Of a stretch of DNA of 24,597 nucleotides, positions 6,789 to 14,899 are shown one piece after another. Location: positions 1 to 24,597 of the forward strand of contig JAXGXY010000008.1 in NCBI GenBank assembly GCA_040772545.1, given 5' to 3'. This DNA comes from UBA1431 sp002329665. Lineage in GTDB: Bacteria > Bacillota > Clostridia > Christensenellales > UBA1431. Both the position numbers and the translations under genes were made by a program. Under the pieces are notes generated by a model. It did no database searches. It was not told the origin of the DNA and saw only the letters and a list, made by a program, of their open reading frames with translations. Numbering within the stretch: position 1 is the first letter of the stretch; each line of letters starts with the position of its first letter.

Positions 6789-8234
6789 TCAGGCCCCGAG
6801 CTTATCGAGCCCGGCCCGAAGGCGCTCGAGGCTCTCCTTGCGCCCGAGCAGCAGCGCCGCTTCCACCGCACCGCCCGGCGTGACGCGCTTCCCGCAAAGC
6901 GCGATCCGCACGGGGAAGAGCACCTGCCCGTTCTTCATGCTAAGCTCTTTCACGAGGGAAAAGAGCGCGTCGTGAATCAAGCGTTCGTCCCATTCCCCGA
7001 GCGCAGTGAGCGCGGGGAGCGCCCTTTCGAGCACGGTCCGGGCGACGGCCTCGTCGGTCTTCATCTTCTTGTGGACGAACAGCTCTGTCTTATAATCGGG
7101 AAGGGCCTTCACGAAATCGAGCTGCGGGGGGATGTCGGTGAACCTTTCGGTGCGCGGCTGAAGCATCCGGCATAGAAGCGCTTCGTCGTAGTCGCCGGGC
7201 GGCAGCGCCTCTTCGTAGTATTTTCGCGCGTGCGCGGTGAATTCCTCCGGCGACATGGCGCGGATGTACTGCGCGTTGAGCCAGGTCAGCTTGTCGGGGT
7301 CGAAGATCGCGGGGGCCTTGTTGATGCCCGAAACGTCGAACGCCTCGACGAGCTCGTGAAGCGTAAACTTTTCCCTGGTCGTCCCGGGGCTCCAGCCCAG
7401 CAGCGCGATGTAGTTGATCACGGCTTCTTTCAGATACCCTTTTTGGATGAAGTCGTCGTAGGAGGCGTCGCCCTCGCGCTTGGAAAGCTTGTGCGTCGCG
7501 TCGCGCATCACGGGCGGCACGTGGATGTACACGGGGACCTCCCAGCCCATCGCCTCGTAGATCAAATCGTATTTCGGAGAGGACGAGAGGTATTCGCTGC
7601 CCCGGACCACGTGCGTGATCTCCATCAGGTGGTCGTCTACGACGTTTGCGAAGTTGTAGGTCGGCAGCCCGTCGGACTTTAGGAGCACGCCGTCGTCCAG
7701 CGTCGCGTTGTCCACGGTCACTGCGCCAAAGATGGCGTCCGTAAATCCGGCAGTCCCCGTTTCGGGCACCTTCTGCCGCACGACGAAGGGTTCGCCGGCC
7801 TCGGCGCGCGCCCTGGATTCCTCCGGCGCTAGGTCCCGGCAGCGGCGGTCGTACATGAACGTTTCGCCGCGCGCTTCGCTCTTGGCGCGCAGGGCGTCGA
7901 GGCGATCCTTCGTGCAGAAGCACCGGTACGCCCCGCCCCTTTCGATGAGAGCCTCGGCCTGCTCGCGGTAGATCGCGCGGCGCTCGCTCTGCACGTAGGG
8001 ACCGTACGGCCCCCCGACGTGCGGGCCCTCGTCGGGGACGAGCCCCGTCTCGTCCAGCGTCCGAACGATCATCTCGACCGCGCCTCTAACCAGCCGCTCC
8101 CGGTCCGTGTCCTCTATGCGCAGCACGAACTTCCCGCCGTTCTTCTTCGCGATCAGATAGGCGTAGAGCGCCGTGCGCAGCCCCCCTATGTGCAGATACC
8201 CCGTCGGGCTGGGCGCAAACCGCGTCCTCACCAA
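6789..8234 (-). CDS. gltX: Glutamate--tRNA ligase
   Basis: Class I aminoacyl-tRNA synthetase that charges tRNA(Glu). In organisms using the transamidation route it also mischarges tRNA(Gln). The 481-residue product has the HIGH-type motif HIGG (15-18) after RFAPSPTGY, the conserved LRIEDTDRER, YNFANVVDDHLMEITHVVRG and the KMSKS variant HKLSKREGD. A normal C-terminal anticodon-binding region follows. Length is typical. The start is TTG 8234, ten bases after AGGAGG; GTG 8231 is the alternative. glnS is encoded upstream on the same strand, with a broken TfoX-domain gene between them. The rpsF promoter begins about 22 bp downstream of the stop. Confidence 0.96.
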   Translation of the reverse strand: MVRTRFAPSPTGYLHIGGLRTALYAYLIAKKNGGKFVLRIEDTDRERLVRGAVEMIVRTLDETGLVPDEGPHVGGPYGPYVQSERRAIYREQAEALIERGGAYRCFCTKDRLDALRAKSEARGETFMYDRRCRDLAPEESRARAEAGEPFVVRQKVPETGTAGFTDAIFGAVTVDNATLDDGVLLKSDGLPTYNFANVVDDHLMEITHVVRGSEYLSSSPKYDLIYEAMGWEVPVYIHVPPVMRDATHKLSKREGDASYDDFIQKGYLKEAVINYIALLGWSPGTTREKFTLHELVEAFDVSGINKAPAIFDPDKLTWLNAQYIRAMSPEEFTAHARKYYEEALPPGDYDEALLCRMLQPRTERFTDIPPQLDFVKALPDYKTELFVHKKMKTDEAVARTVLERALPALTALGEWDERLIHDALFSLVKELSMKNGQVLFPVRIALCGKRVTPGGAVEAALLLGRKESLERLRAGLDKLGA

Positions 8235-8336
8235 TGGCTTAACTCCTCCTCTTCGTCTTACGGCTCCGGCCGCAGGGATTCTTCGTCCCCCGTTGTCTCG
8301 ATGCGCCTTCCTGCGCGGCGCGTCGAGGCCGGCTGT

Positions 8337-8587
8337 TCACATACTGTTAAAGAACTCCCTCAGTTCCTTCTTCTTCTCCTCGGAAAGCTCGCTCTTTCTG
8401 ACGTCCTGCACCGCGCCCTCCAGCGCGTAGAGCCTGTTCAGGCAGGCGCCGGGCTCGACGCTTTTCACCCTCCAAAACGCTTTTTGCTCCCCAGCGCCCG
8501 CAGTTCCTCCGGCGTGAATATCCCGGCGTTTTCGAGCGACCGCTCCGCCGCTTTCCCTATGTTGGGGAGCCTTGACAATTCGCCCAT
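8337..8587 (-). pseudogene. TfoX C-terminal-domain protein, frameshifted
   Basis: Starts with ATG 8587, seven bases after AGAGGA. The first frame reads MGELSRLPNIGKAAERSLEN, then AGIFTPEELRALGSKK, and hits a stop soon after. The next frame continues as AFWRVKSVEPGACLNRLYAL, EGAVQDVRKSELSEEKKKEL and REFFNSM, then stop. Joined, the two halves form one complete, family-typical TfoX C-terminal domain of about 83 residues. This is a helix-hairpin-helix-like domain that often stands alone in Bacillota. The break falls in a run of five As on the coding strand (8481-8485); one extra A restores the full frame. It is either a recent frameshift or a homopolymer sequencing error. The function of stand-alone TfoX_C proteins is unclear. 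It lies 43 bp after glnS and 102 bp before gltX. Confidence 0.82.
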
Positions 8588-8630
8588 GATATCATCCTCT
8601 TTGGTGTGCCGGCGTCCTATCACACGCAGA

Positions 8631-10310
<1,680 letters not shown>

Positions 10311-10339
10311 CCGGACGGTATCCTCCTACTTCGTCTGCT

Positions 10340-11332
10340 TTACAGGATGCGAACGAGCATCGTGCCCGCTTCGCTCAGTTCTATCCTGACGACGCCGCTG
10401 TTCTCGAGCTGGCGCATCAGGTCCGAGAAACGCTTGAATCCGAGGTTTCGCTCGTCGAAATCCGGGTAGATCTTCTGCACGGACGCCTTGATGATGCTCG
10501 GGTTCACGCTGTCGAACCCGCTTGACTTGAACGTCTCCAGCTCCTGCTTGAATACGTTGATGTAGTTCTCCCTCGTGACCTGGTTGTAGCGGTTCGGCGT
10601 CTCGTCGTCGGATGTGAGGCAGACCTTGAGCGCCGAGTCCTCGGTGAACAGCTCGATGGCGGCGCCGTGCTTCTTCACGGCCTGCAGGAGCTTGCCGAAG
10701 GAACTGACGCCGAAGTTGCGCTCGTCGAAGTCGGGCCTGAGCCTTGTCAGCGTCTTCTTCAGCTCGCTCGCGTAGAGCTCGCCGTCGGCGTCCGCGTGCT
10801 CGTCGAGTATCTTTTCCACCACCGGCACGAGCGATTCGAGCGTGTTGTCGGTCTCGTCGCTGCGCTCCTCCTCCTTCTTCTTCTTCTTGGTCTGGCTCAC
10901 CGCCTCGAGGAAGATGAACTCGCTGCACGCGCTGATGAACACCTTGGACGCCACGGCGCTCCTCGATATGCCCAGCACGAACTTGCCCATCGACTTGAGT
11001 TTGGCCACCAGCGGCGTGTAGTCGCTGTCGCCGGACACGATGCAGAAGCAGTCGATCAGGTGGTTGGTGTACGCCGTTTCCAGCGCGTCGATCACCAGCT
11101 GGATGTCCATGTTGTTTTTCTGGGAATTGCCGAACTTGATCGACGGGGTCACGTAGAACGTGTTGGACAAAAGCGATTCCTTGAGCTGCGTGAACCGGTC
11201 GCTGTACCCGTACGCGCGCCCCAGGAGGATGTCGCCCTTGATCTTTACGGTCTCGATGACGCTGTTGAACGTCTCGGCCTTCCCGCCCGTGTTCTCCAGA
11301 TCGACGAACACGGCGTAGTTTGTATTGGTCAT
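10340..11332 (-). CDS. NYN (PIN-like) nuclease-domain protein with two LOTUS/OST-HTH domains
   Basis: The 330-residue product has an N-terminal NYN domain (about 5-145) of the LabA/DUF88 type. Acidic residues expected to bind metal are Asp11 in VFVDLEN, Asp76 in NNMDIQL, and Asp102 and Asp104 in SGDSDYTP. A charged linker (KKKKKEEERSDE, about 149-160) leads to two tandem winged-helix LOTUS/OST-HTH domains (about 165-228 and 255-318). Each carries the motif PDFDERN followed by a conserved Phe/Gly pattern, at residues 200 and 290, exactly 90 apart, which points to internal duplication. NYN domains are predicted RNases, and LOTUS domains bind RNA, including G-quadruplex RNA; the target here is unknown. 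ATG 11332 follows GGGGAG. A longer reading (from 11422) adds 30 atypical residues and is rejected. Confidence 0.88.
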   Translation of the reverse strand: MTNTNYAVFVDLENTGGKAETFNSVIETVKIKGDILLGRAYGYSDRFTQLKESLLSNTFYVTPSIKFGNSQKNNMDIQLVIDALETAYTNHLIDCFCIVSGDSDYTPLVAKLKSMGKFVLGISRSAVASKVFISACSEFIFLEAVSQTKKKKKEEERSDETDNTLESLVPVVEKILDEHADADGELYASELKKTLTRLRPDFDERNFGVSSFGKLLQAVKKHGAAIELFTEDSALKVCLTSDDETPNRYNQVTRENYINVFKQELETFKSSGFDSVNPSIIKASVQKIYPDFDERNLGFKRFSDLMRQLENSGVVRIELSEAGTMLVRIL

Positions 11333-11357
11333 TTTACTCCCCTTTACGGGCTGAACT

Positions 11358-11477
11358 GACAAACCTCCGGTCTGTCGGCGGTTTTTGCCGGAATACCGCT
11401 TTTTGGGGCATATCACCGCCAATCCGGCGCTATCGCGTCAGATCCGGCCGAAGACGGGGGCCCTGCCCCCATACCCC
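11358..11477 (+). repeat. Structured intergenic repeat, copy A
   Basis: Reading the plus strand: an imperfect hairpin GACAAACC/GGTCTGTC (11358-11376), 59 bases of spacer, then a core CGTCAGATC, five bases, GAAG, GGGGG, a short loop and GCCCCCATACCCC (11436-11477). A second copy with the same blocks in the same order lies at 19847-19976 on the minus strand. Here the element fills the gap between rlmH and the NYN gene. Just beyond it, ACAC/GTGT followed by TTTATTT (about 11493-11516) resembles a weak terminator on the plus strand. Confidence 0.6.
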
Positions 11478-11510
11478 TAATCAAGGGTTTCCCGACACTC
11501 AGCCTGTGTT

Positions 11511-11996
11511 TTATTTATGATAGGGAGCTCCGGCAAGTATGGAAAAGGCGCGGAACGCCTGCTCGAGGACCAGCACGCGCATGAGCTGGTGCGGGAAGGT
11601 CATCTTGGAAAACGAGACCTTCCAGTCGGCGCGCGCAAGGACCGCTTCATGAAGCCCGAGAGATGACCCGATCACGAACGTGAGGCGCGAGGCGCCGCGC
11701 GTCATGAACCCGCCGAGGCGTTGGGCCAGCGCGGGCGAATCCACCTCCTCGCCGTCGATGCACAGCGCGATGACCGCGTCCGACGGCGGGATGCGCTTGA
11801 GCAGGCGTTCGCCCTCTTTGGCGAGCGCCTCCCGTACCTGTGCCTCGCTGAGGCTGTCGGGCGCGCGCTCGTCTTCGACCTCTTCGATCGAGACGCGCGC
11901 GTACTTCGTGAGCATCCGCGCGTAGGCGTCGCAGGCGCCTTTTAGCGGCCCCCGTTTCATCCGGCCCGCGCAGAGCAGGCGCACGTGCGCGCCCAT
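11511..11996 (-). CDS. rlmH: 23S rRNA (pseudouridine1915-N3)-methyltransferase RlmH
   Basis: SPOUT-family methyltransferase that methylates pseudouridine 1915 in helix 69 of 23S rRNA on assembled 70S ribosomes. The 161-residue product begins MGAHVRLLCAGRMKRGPLK. It has the cofactor-binding knot region FVIGSSLGLHEAVLARADWK and the family-typical ending FPHQLMRVLVLEQAFRAF ... GAPYHK. Length fits (about 159). The ATG at 11996 shares its A with the TGA of the upstream hydrolase gene (one-base overlap), so translation is coupled. A longer reading from 12320 is an out-of-frame shadow of that hydrolase. The rlmH-yycJ pairing is common in Bacillota. Confidence 0.95.
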   Translation of the reverse strand: MGAHVRLLCAGRMKRGPLKGACDAYARMLTKYARVSIEEVEDERAPDSLSEAQVREALAKEGERLLKRIPPSDAVIALCIDGEEVDSPALAQRLGGFMTRGASRLTFVIGSSLGLHEAVLARADWKVSFSKMTFPHQLMRVLVLEQAFRAFSILAGAPYHK

Positions 11997-12796
11997 CAGC
12001 GGTACACCACGAGGGGCGCACAGGCCCGGTCCCTGGGGGCGACGGCAAGCTCGATGTCCCTGCCGGCCGCAATCCCTGCCTCTTTGAGCACGGACCGCAC
12101 GGTCTGCCATAAAAGCTCTACCATGTTGTTCTCCGCGCTCATGTGCCCGAGCAGCGCGCGCCTCAGGCCGCGCTCGTGCAACCTCACCAGGGCCCTGGCG
12201 GCGTCCTCGTTGGAGAGGTGCCCGCGCCGGCCTTTGATCCTGCGCTTGAGCTCGTAGCTGTAGCGCCCGTGCAGGAGCATGTCCGGGTCGTGGTTGGCTT
12301 CGAGCAGGAGGGCGTCGCACCCCGCGACAGCTTCGAACGCCGCGGCCGAGACGTAGCCGAGGTCGGTCGCGATGCCGACCCTCTTCCCGCCGCTGCCCAG
12401 GCAGAACCCCACCGGGTCCTCAGCGTCGTGGGATAGCGGGAAAGGGACGACGTCGATGTCGCGGATGTAAAAATCCGCGGCCGAATCGAACACGCGTTGG
12501 TTGCGCGTGGCGACCGGCCCGATCCTGTCCTGCATCGCCAGCCAGGTCTTCTCGTTGGCGTACACGGGGATGTCGTGCCTGCGCGAGAGCACGCCCGCGC
12601 CCTTGATGTGGTCGATGTGCTCGTGCGTGATCAGGATGCCGTCAAGCCGCGCGGGGTCCAGCCCCTGCGCCTGCAGCGCCCGTTCTATGACGATGCCCGA
12701 CAGGCCTGCATCAATAAGCAGCCCCGTCTTTTGCGTGCCCACATAGACCGCGTTTCCGCTGCTCCCGCTGAAGAGCGGGCATAACATCATTTCCAT
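11996..12796 (-). CDS. walJ: Metallo-beta-lactamase-fold hydrolase, WalJ/YycJ type
   Basis: The 266-residue product has the metal-binding motif THEHIDH (about residues 57-63) after GILI, a further conserved histidine in FPLSHDAEDP, TDLGY and LEANHDPDMLLHGRYS, all typical of YycJ/WalJ. Family members act as exonuclease-like hydrolases and are often linked to the WalRK cell-wall regulon. Here the walRK genes are not in the window. The start is ATG 12796, which follows AAAAAGG; a longer TTG reading from 12868 would run through the promoter. The stop overlaps rlmH by one base, making a two-gene operon. Confidence 0.9.
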   Translation of the reverse strand: MEMMLCPLFSGSSGNAVYVGTQKTGLLIDAGLSGIVIERALQAQGLDPARLDGILITHEHIDHIKGAGVLSRRHDIPVYANEKTWLAMQDRIGPVATRNQRVFDSAADFYIRDIDVVPFPLSHDAEDPVGFCLGSGGKRVGIATDLGYVSAAAFEAVAGCDALLLEANHDPDMLLHGRYSYELKRRIKGRRGHLSNEDAARALVRLHERGLRRALLGHMSAENNMVELLWQTVRSVLKEAGIAAGRDIELAVAPRDRACAPLVVYR

Positions 12797-12839
12797 GCGC
12801 CTTTTTCCCGGTTGCCTCTGTTCCCTATCATTGCCTTCT

Positions 12840-12868
12840 ATTATATAGTACCCTGTTTTTTCCCACAA
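12840..12868 (-). promoter_or_regulatory. Sigma-A promoter of the walJ-rlmH pair
   Basis: Minus-strand TTGTGG (12863-12868) and a perfect TATAAT (12840-12845) are 17 bp apart, about 45 bp upstream of the walJ start. Confidence 0.75.
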
Positions 12869-13010
12869 GTGCGCGGGCGTGAAAATTGTTGGGGGAAGGG
12901 ATACAAAGGGAGGCGTTGCGCAAGACGCAAGACGAGAAGGCGGGGGACATTTCCCGAATCGAAAACGATTAATCCAGATCGATCTTCTGTAGGAAATTCA
13001 AATCTGGTAC

Positions 13011-13039
13011 TTTACATTACCTAGTAGCTGCGCTATTAT
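13011..13039 (+). promoter_or_regulatory. Sigma-A promoter of the padR operon
   Basis: Plus-strand TTTACA (13011-13016) and TATTAT (13034-13039) are 17 bp apart, each matching consensus at five of six positions. Transcription would start near 13046, inside the candidate PadR operator. The 130 bases upstream (12870-13010) show no gene. Confidence 0.75.
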
Positions 13040-13043
13040 AGAA

Positions 13044-13061
13044 ATGTACTATGCAATACAT
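13044..13061 (+). promoter_or_regulatory. Candidate PadR operator
   Basis: Inverted repeat ATGTA-N8-TACAT directly downstream of the -10 box and around the likely transcription start. PadR-family repressors commonly bind ATGT/ACAT-type dyads. Its position fits autorepression of the padR gene that begins at 13080. Confidence 0.5.
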
Positions 13062-13079
13062 AATAGCGGCGGTGAGGAT

Positions 13080-13406
13080 ATGGCTGACGATACGCAGATG
13101 ATGAAGGGCATACTCGAGGGCTGCGTGCTGGCGCTTTTACGAACGGAACCGCTCTACGGGTATCTCGTCGTGGAGCGGCTCCGCGGATACGGATTCGACG
13201 CGGCGGAGGCGACTATCTATCCGATACTGACCCGGCTCGAAAAGAAGGGGGACTTGCAGTATAAAAAACGGCCCTCGAATCTCGGGCCTCCCAGAAAGTA
13301 TTATGAACTAACGGACAAAGGGCAAAACGCGCTTTCGATATTTTTGCATAACTGGAAAACGACGAGAAATTTGGTCGATAGTTTGCTAAAGGGGGAGCAG
13401 GCATGA
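13080..13406 (+). CDS. PadR-family transcriptional regulator
   Basis: The 108-residue DNA-binding protein has the compact winged-helix signature: MKGILEGCVLALLRTEPLYG, YLVVERL, EATIYPILTRLEKKGDLQ, then PRKYYELTDKGQNAL and a C-terminal dimerisation helix. PadR proteins of this size usually repress an adjacent transporter or membrane-protein operon and respond to a small molecule or membrane stress; the signal here is unknown. I prefer ATG 13080. An earlier ATG (13044) falls on the predicted transcription start and operator. Its stop overlaps the next gene's ATG (ATGA at 13403-13406), a tight translational pair. Confidence 0.92.
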   Translation: MADDTQMMKGILEGCVLALLRTEPLYGYLVVERLRGYGFDAAEATIYPILTRLEKKGDLQYKKRPSNLGPPRKYYELTDKGQNALSIFLHNWKTTRNLVDSLLKGEQA

Positions 13407-14260
13407 AGCGGAAAGTAAGCACAAAATCAAAATGGATGATCGTGTCGTCATTTCTTGTTTCCGCCGCGCTCATCGCGACGCTGGCACTAAATATTGCCGC
13501 CGGTTCGTGGGAAACGAGCGCCGTGTTCGTGATCGGGCTGATAACGTTGGCGGTCGCGGCGTTTGTGGGAACGACCGTGATACGGCTCCGCAGGAGCGGA
13601 TACGCGAAGAAGCTAAACGAAAGCTACTTTGCGGAGTACGAGAAGATCAAAGACGCGCTGAGCAATTCCGTTATGAGCAGGGCCGAGATAAAGGAAGTTA
13701 AGCAGGACGTCGTATCACTGATGCTGGACGCGCAGTCGCAGGGCCGGGACGCGAAAGAAGTAGTCGGGGAAACCGGGGCTTTCATACGCAGGGTGCAGGA
13801 TTCCTTCGGCTACCGGAACCGTTTTCTGTTCCAACTGCTCTCGGTGGTTCAGTACGGCATTTTCTTCATTGTTATTATACAGCTTCTGATATTCTTCGAG
13901 CAGGGTGGCCAAACGGGATTTTTCGACATTACGATCGGGCTTTCGATGTTCGTGATGCTGATGATCATGATACTCGCGGTATACCCCGTGATCCGCAGCG
14001 CGATGCGGAAAGATAAAAGCGTGCTGCCCTTTGCGCTGCCGCTCGGGTTCGGCATCGGCTATATCGCACTGCTGATACTGCTCGATACAGCGGTGGGCCG
14101 TATCGGCTGGGTGCGGGTCTACCTGGACAGCGATATCGGGATGATCGGTTCGTGGTGGCTACTAGCCATTCTCGCAGCGGCGATGCTGGCGGCACAGGGA
14201 ATAAAGCTTGGTTTGCGACGCAGGTCGATACGCAGGCTGAAGCAAGGGATGGATTCTTAA
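13403..14260 (+). CDS. PadR-linked multi-pass membrane protein, DUF1048-like
   Basis: The 285-residue protein has an N-terminal pair of membrane segments (about residues 12-33 and 37-60). A soluble helical region follows (about 70-135) containing SRAEIKEVKQDVVSLMLDAQ ... ETGAFIRRVQDSFGYRN. Four further hydrophobic segments run to about residue 270, and the tail is basic (GLRRRSIRRLKQG). The helical block resembles the DUF1048-type module often encoded next to PadR regulators; that assignment is by resemblance only. Function is not established. Such pairs usually form a regulator plus membrane-sensor or effector unit. It is preceded by GGGGGAG and coupled to padR by a four-base overlap. Confidence 0.75.
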   Translation: MKRKVSTKSKWMIVSSFLVSAALIATLALNIAAGSWETSAVFVIGLITLAVAAFVGTTVIRLRRSGYAKKLNESYFAEYEKIKDALSNSVMSRAEIKEVKQDVVSLMLDAQSQGRDAKEVVGETGAFIRRVQDSFGYRNRFLFQLLSVVQYGIFFIVIIQLLIFFEQGGQTGFFDITIGLSMFVMLMIMILAVYPVIRSAMRKDKSVLPFALPLGFGIGYIALLILLDTAVGRIGWVRVYLDSDIGMIGSWWLLAILAAAMLAAQGIKLGLRRRSIRRLKQGMDS

Positions 14261-14279
14261 CTGCGTGGAAGGCAGATTT

Positions 14280-14405
14280 ATGTATGAGAAAGAGTGCGAC
14301 CCGAACGGGCGCGGCGTGCCCGGCCGGCTGATCGAGAACCTGCGCCTCGCGCATTATCGGAGCCTGACCCCAGATAAACAACCAATGCAAAATATCTTGA
14401 CATAA
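14280..14405 (+). pseudogene. Duplicated fragment of the fumarase alpha gene
   Basis: Bases 14291-14352 match 16581-16642 inside the intact fumarase alpha gene at 54 of 62 positions, ungapped and in the same reading frame (CDPNGRGVPGRLIENLRLA against RDPNGRDVLGQLVENLRLA). Similarity ends abruptly on both sides. The scrap is embedded in an open frame of 41 codons beginning ATG 14280, with GGAAGG seven bases upstream, so a small peptide could be made. The many amino-acid changes and truncation argue for a decayed remnant of a duplication or recombination event. Confidence 0.75.
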
Positions 14406-14880
14406 CCCTTAAAAAAGCTGGCAATATAGCGGGCCAAATCCCTTTTTATCATCTTGAAAATTTTCCTGTTACTCCCTTGACGTAACCACCCCCGTTTTCG
14501 CAGCGCGAAAACGGGGGTGGCTCGCGGCCTGCGGGCGGTTCAGTACACCGTCCCGATCTCCGTGACCGGCAGGCCTGGCCCAAACGGCCGCGTCCCGGCC
14601 TGCGCCGCCACGACCACGCAGGCGGACGGCCCCGCGGATTTGCTCGATAAAGACGTACGATGGGGATGCATCGATTGGCAGCCGCAAGTACGCAGAGGCA
14701 AAGTCGGTTGCGGCACGCCCCTTTGCAGGAGGTTAACGCAAAATTATTTTCCGGGGACAAAGGAGAATCATGGGGAACGTGGAATTTAGATTGCGTGATT
14801 GATTTTCCAAACAGGGATTTAACCTCTGGCACAATTAATGAGGAACGTACAAGGCACATTTCCAGGCGCTAAGCGCCCAA
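14406..14880 (+). other. Intergenic stretch without a recognisable intact gene
   Basis: About 475 bases between the fumarase scrap and the WG-repeat gene. It holds a long perfect hairpin (14486-14520) and a GC-rich block (14520-14660) with coding-like minus-strand composition, ending GPGLPVTEIGTVY and a stop at about 14540. I see no ribosome-binding site and no recognisable family. It may be debris of a lost gene. The final 200 bases are AT-richer and lead to the lipoprotein start. Confidence 0.5.
14486..14520. repeat. Perfect 16-bp inverted repeat (strong hairpin)
   Basis: CCACCCCCGTTTTCGC and its exact complement are separated by only AGC. No U-tract follows on either strand, so it is not a standard intrinsic terminator. 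It could be a transcript-end stabiliser, a recombination scar or a REP-like unit. Confidence 0.7.
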
Positions 14881-14899
14881 CCAAACGGGAGGGTTGAAA

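Noticed and set aside
12870..13010. Short inverted repeats (AATCG/CGATT, CCAGAT/ATCTGG) upstream of padR
   Set aside because: Short and far from the promoter core; no clear role.
14540..14670. Minus-strand tail ending GPGLPVTEIGTVY as a gene
   Set aside because: Coding-like composition but no start signal and no family match that I recognise; kept only as possible debris.
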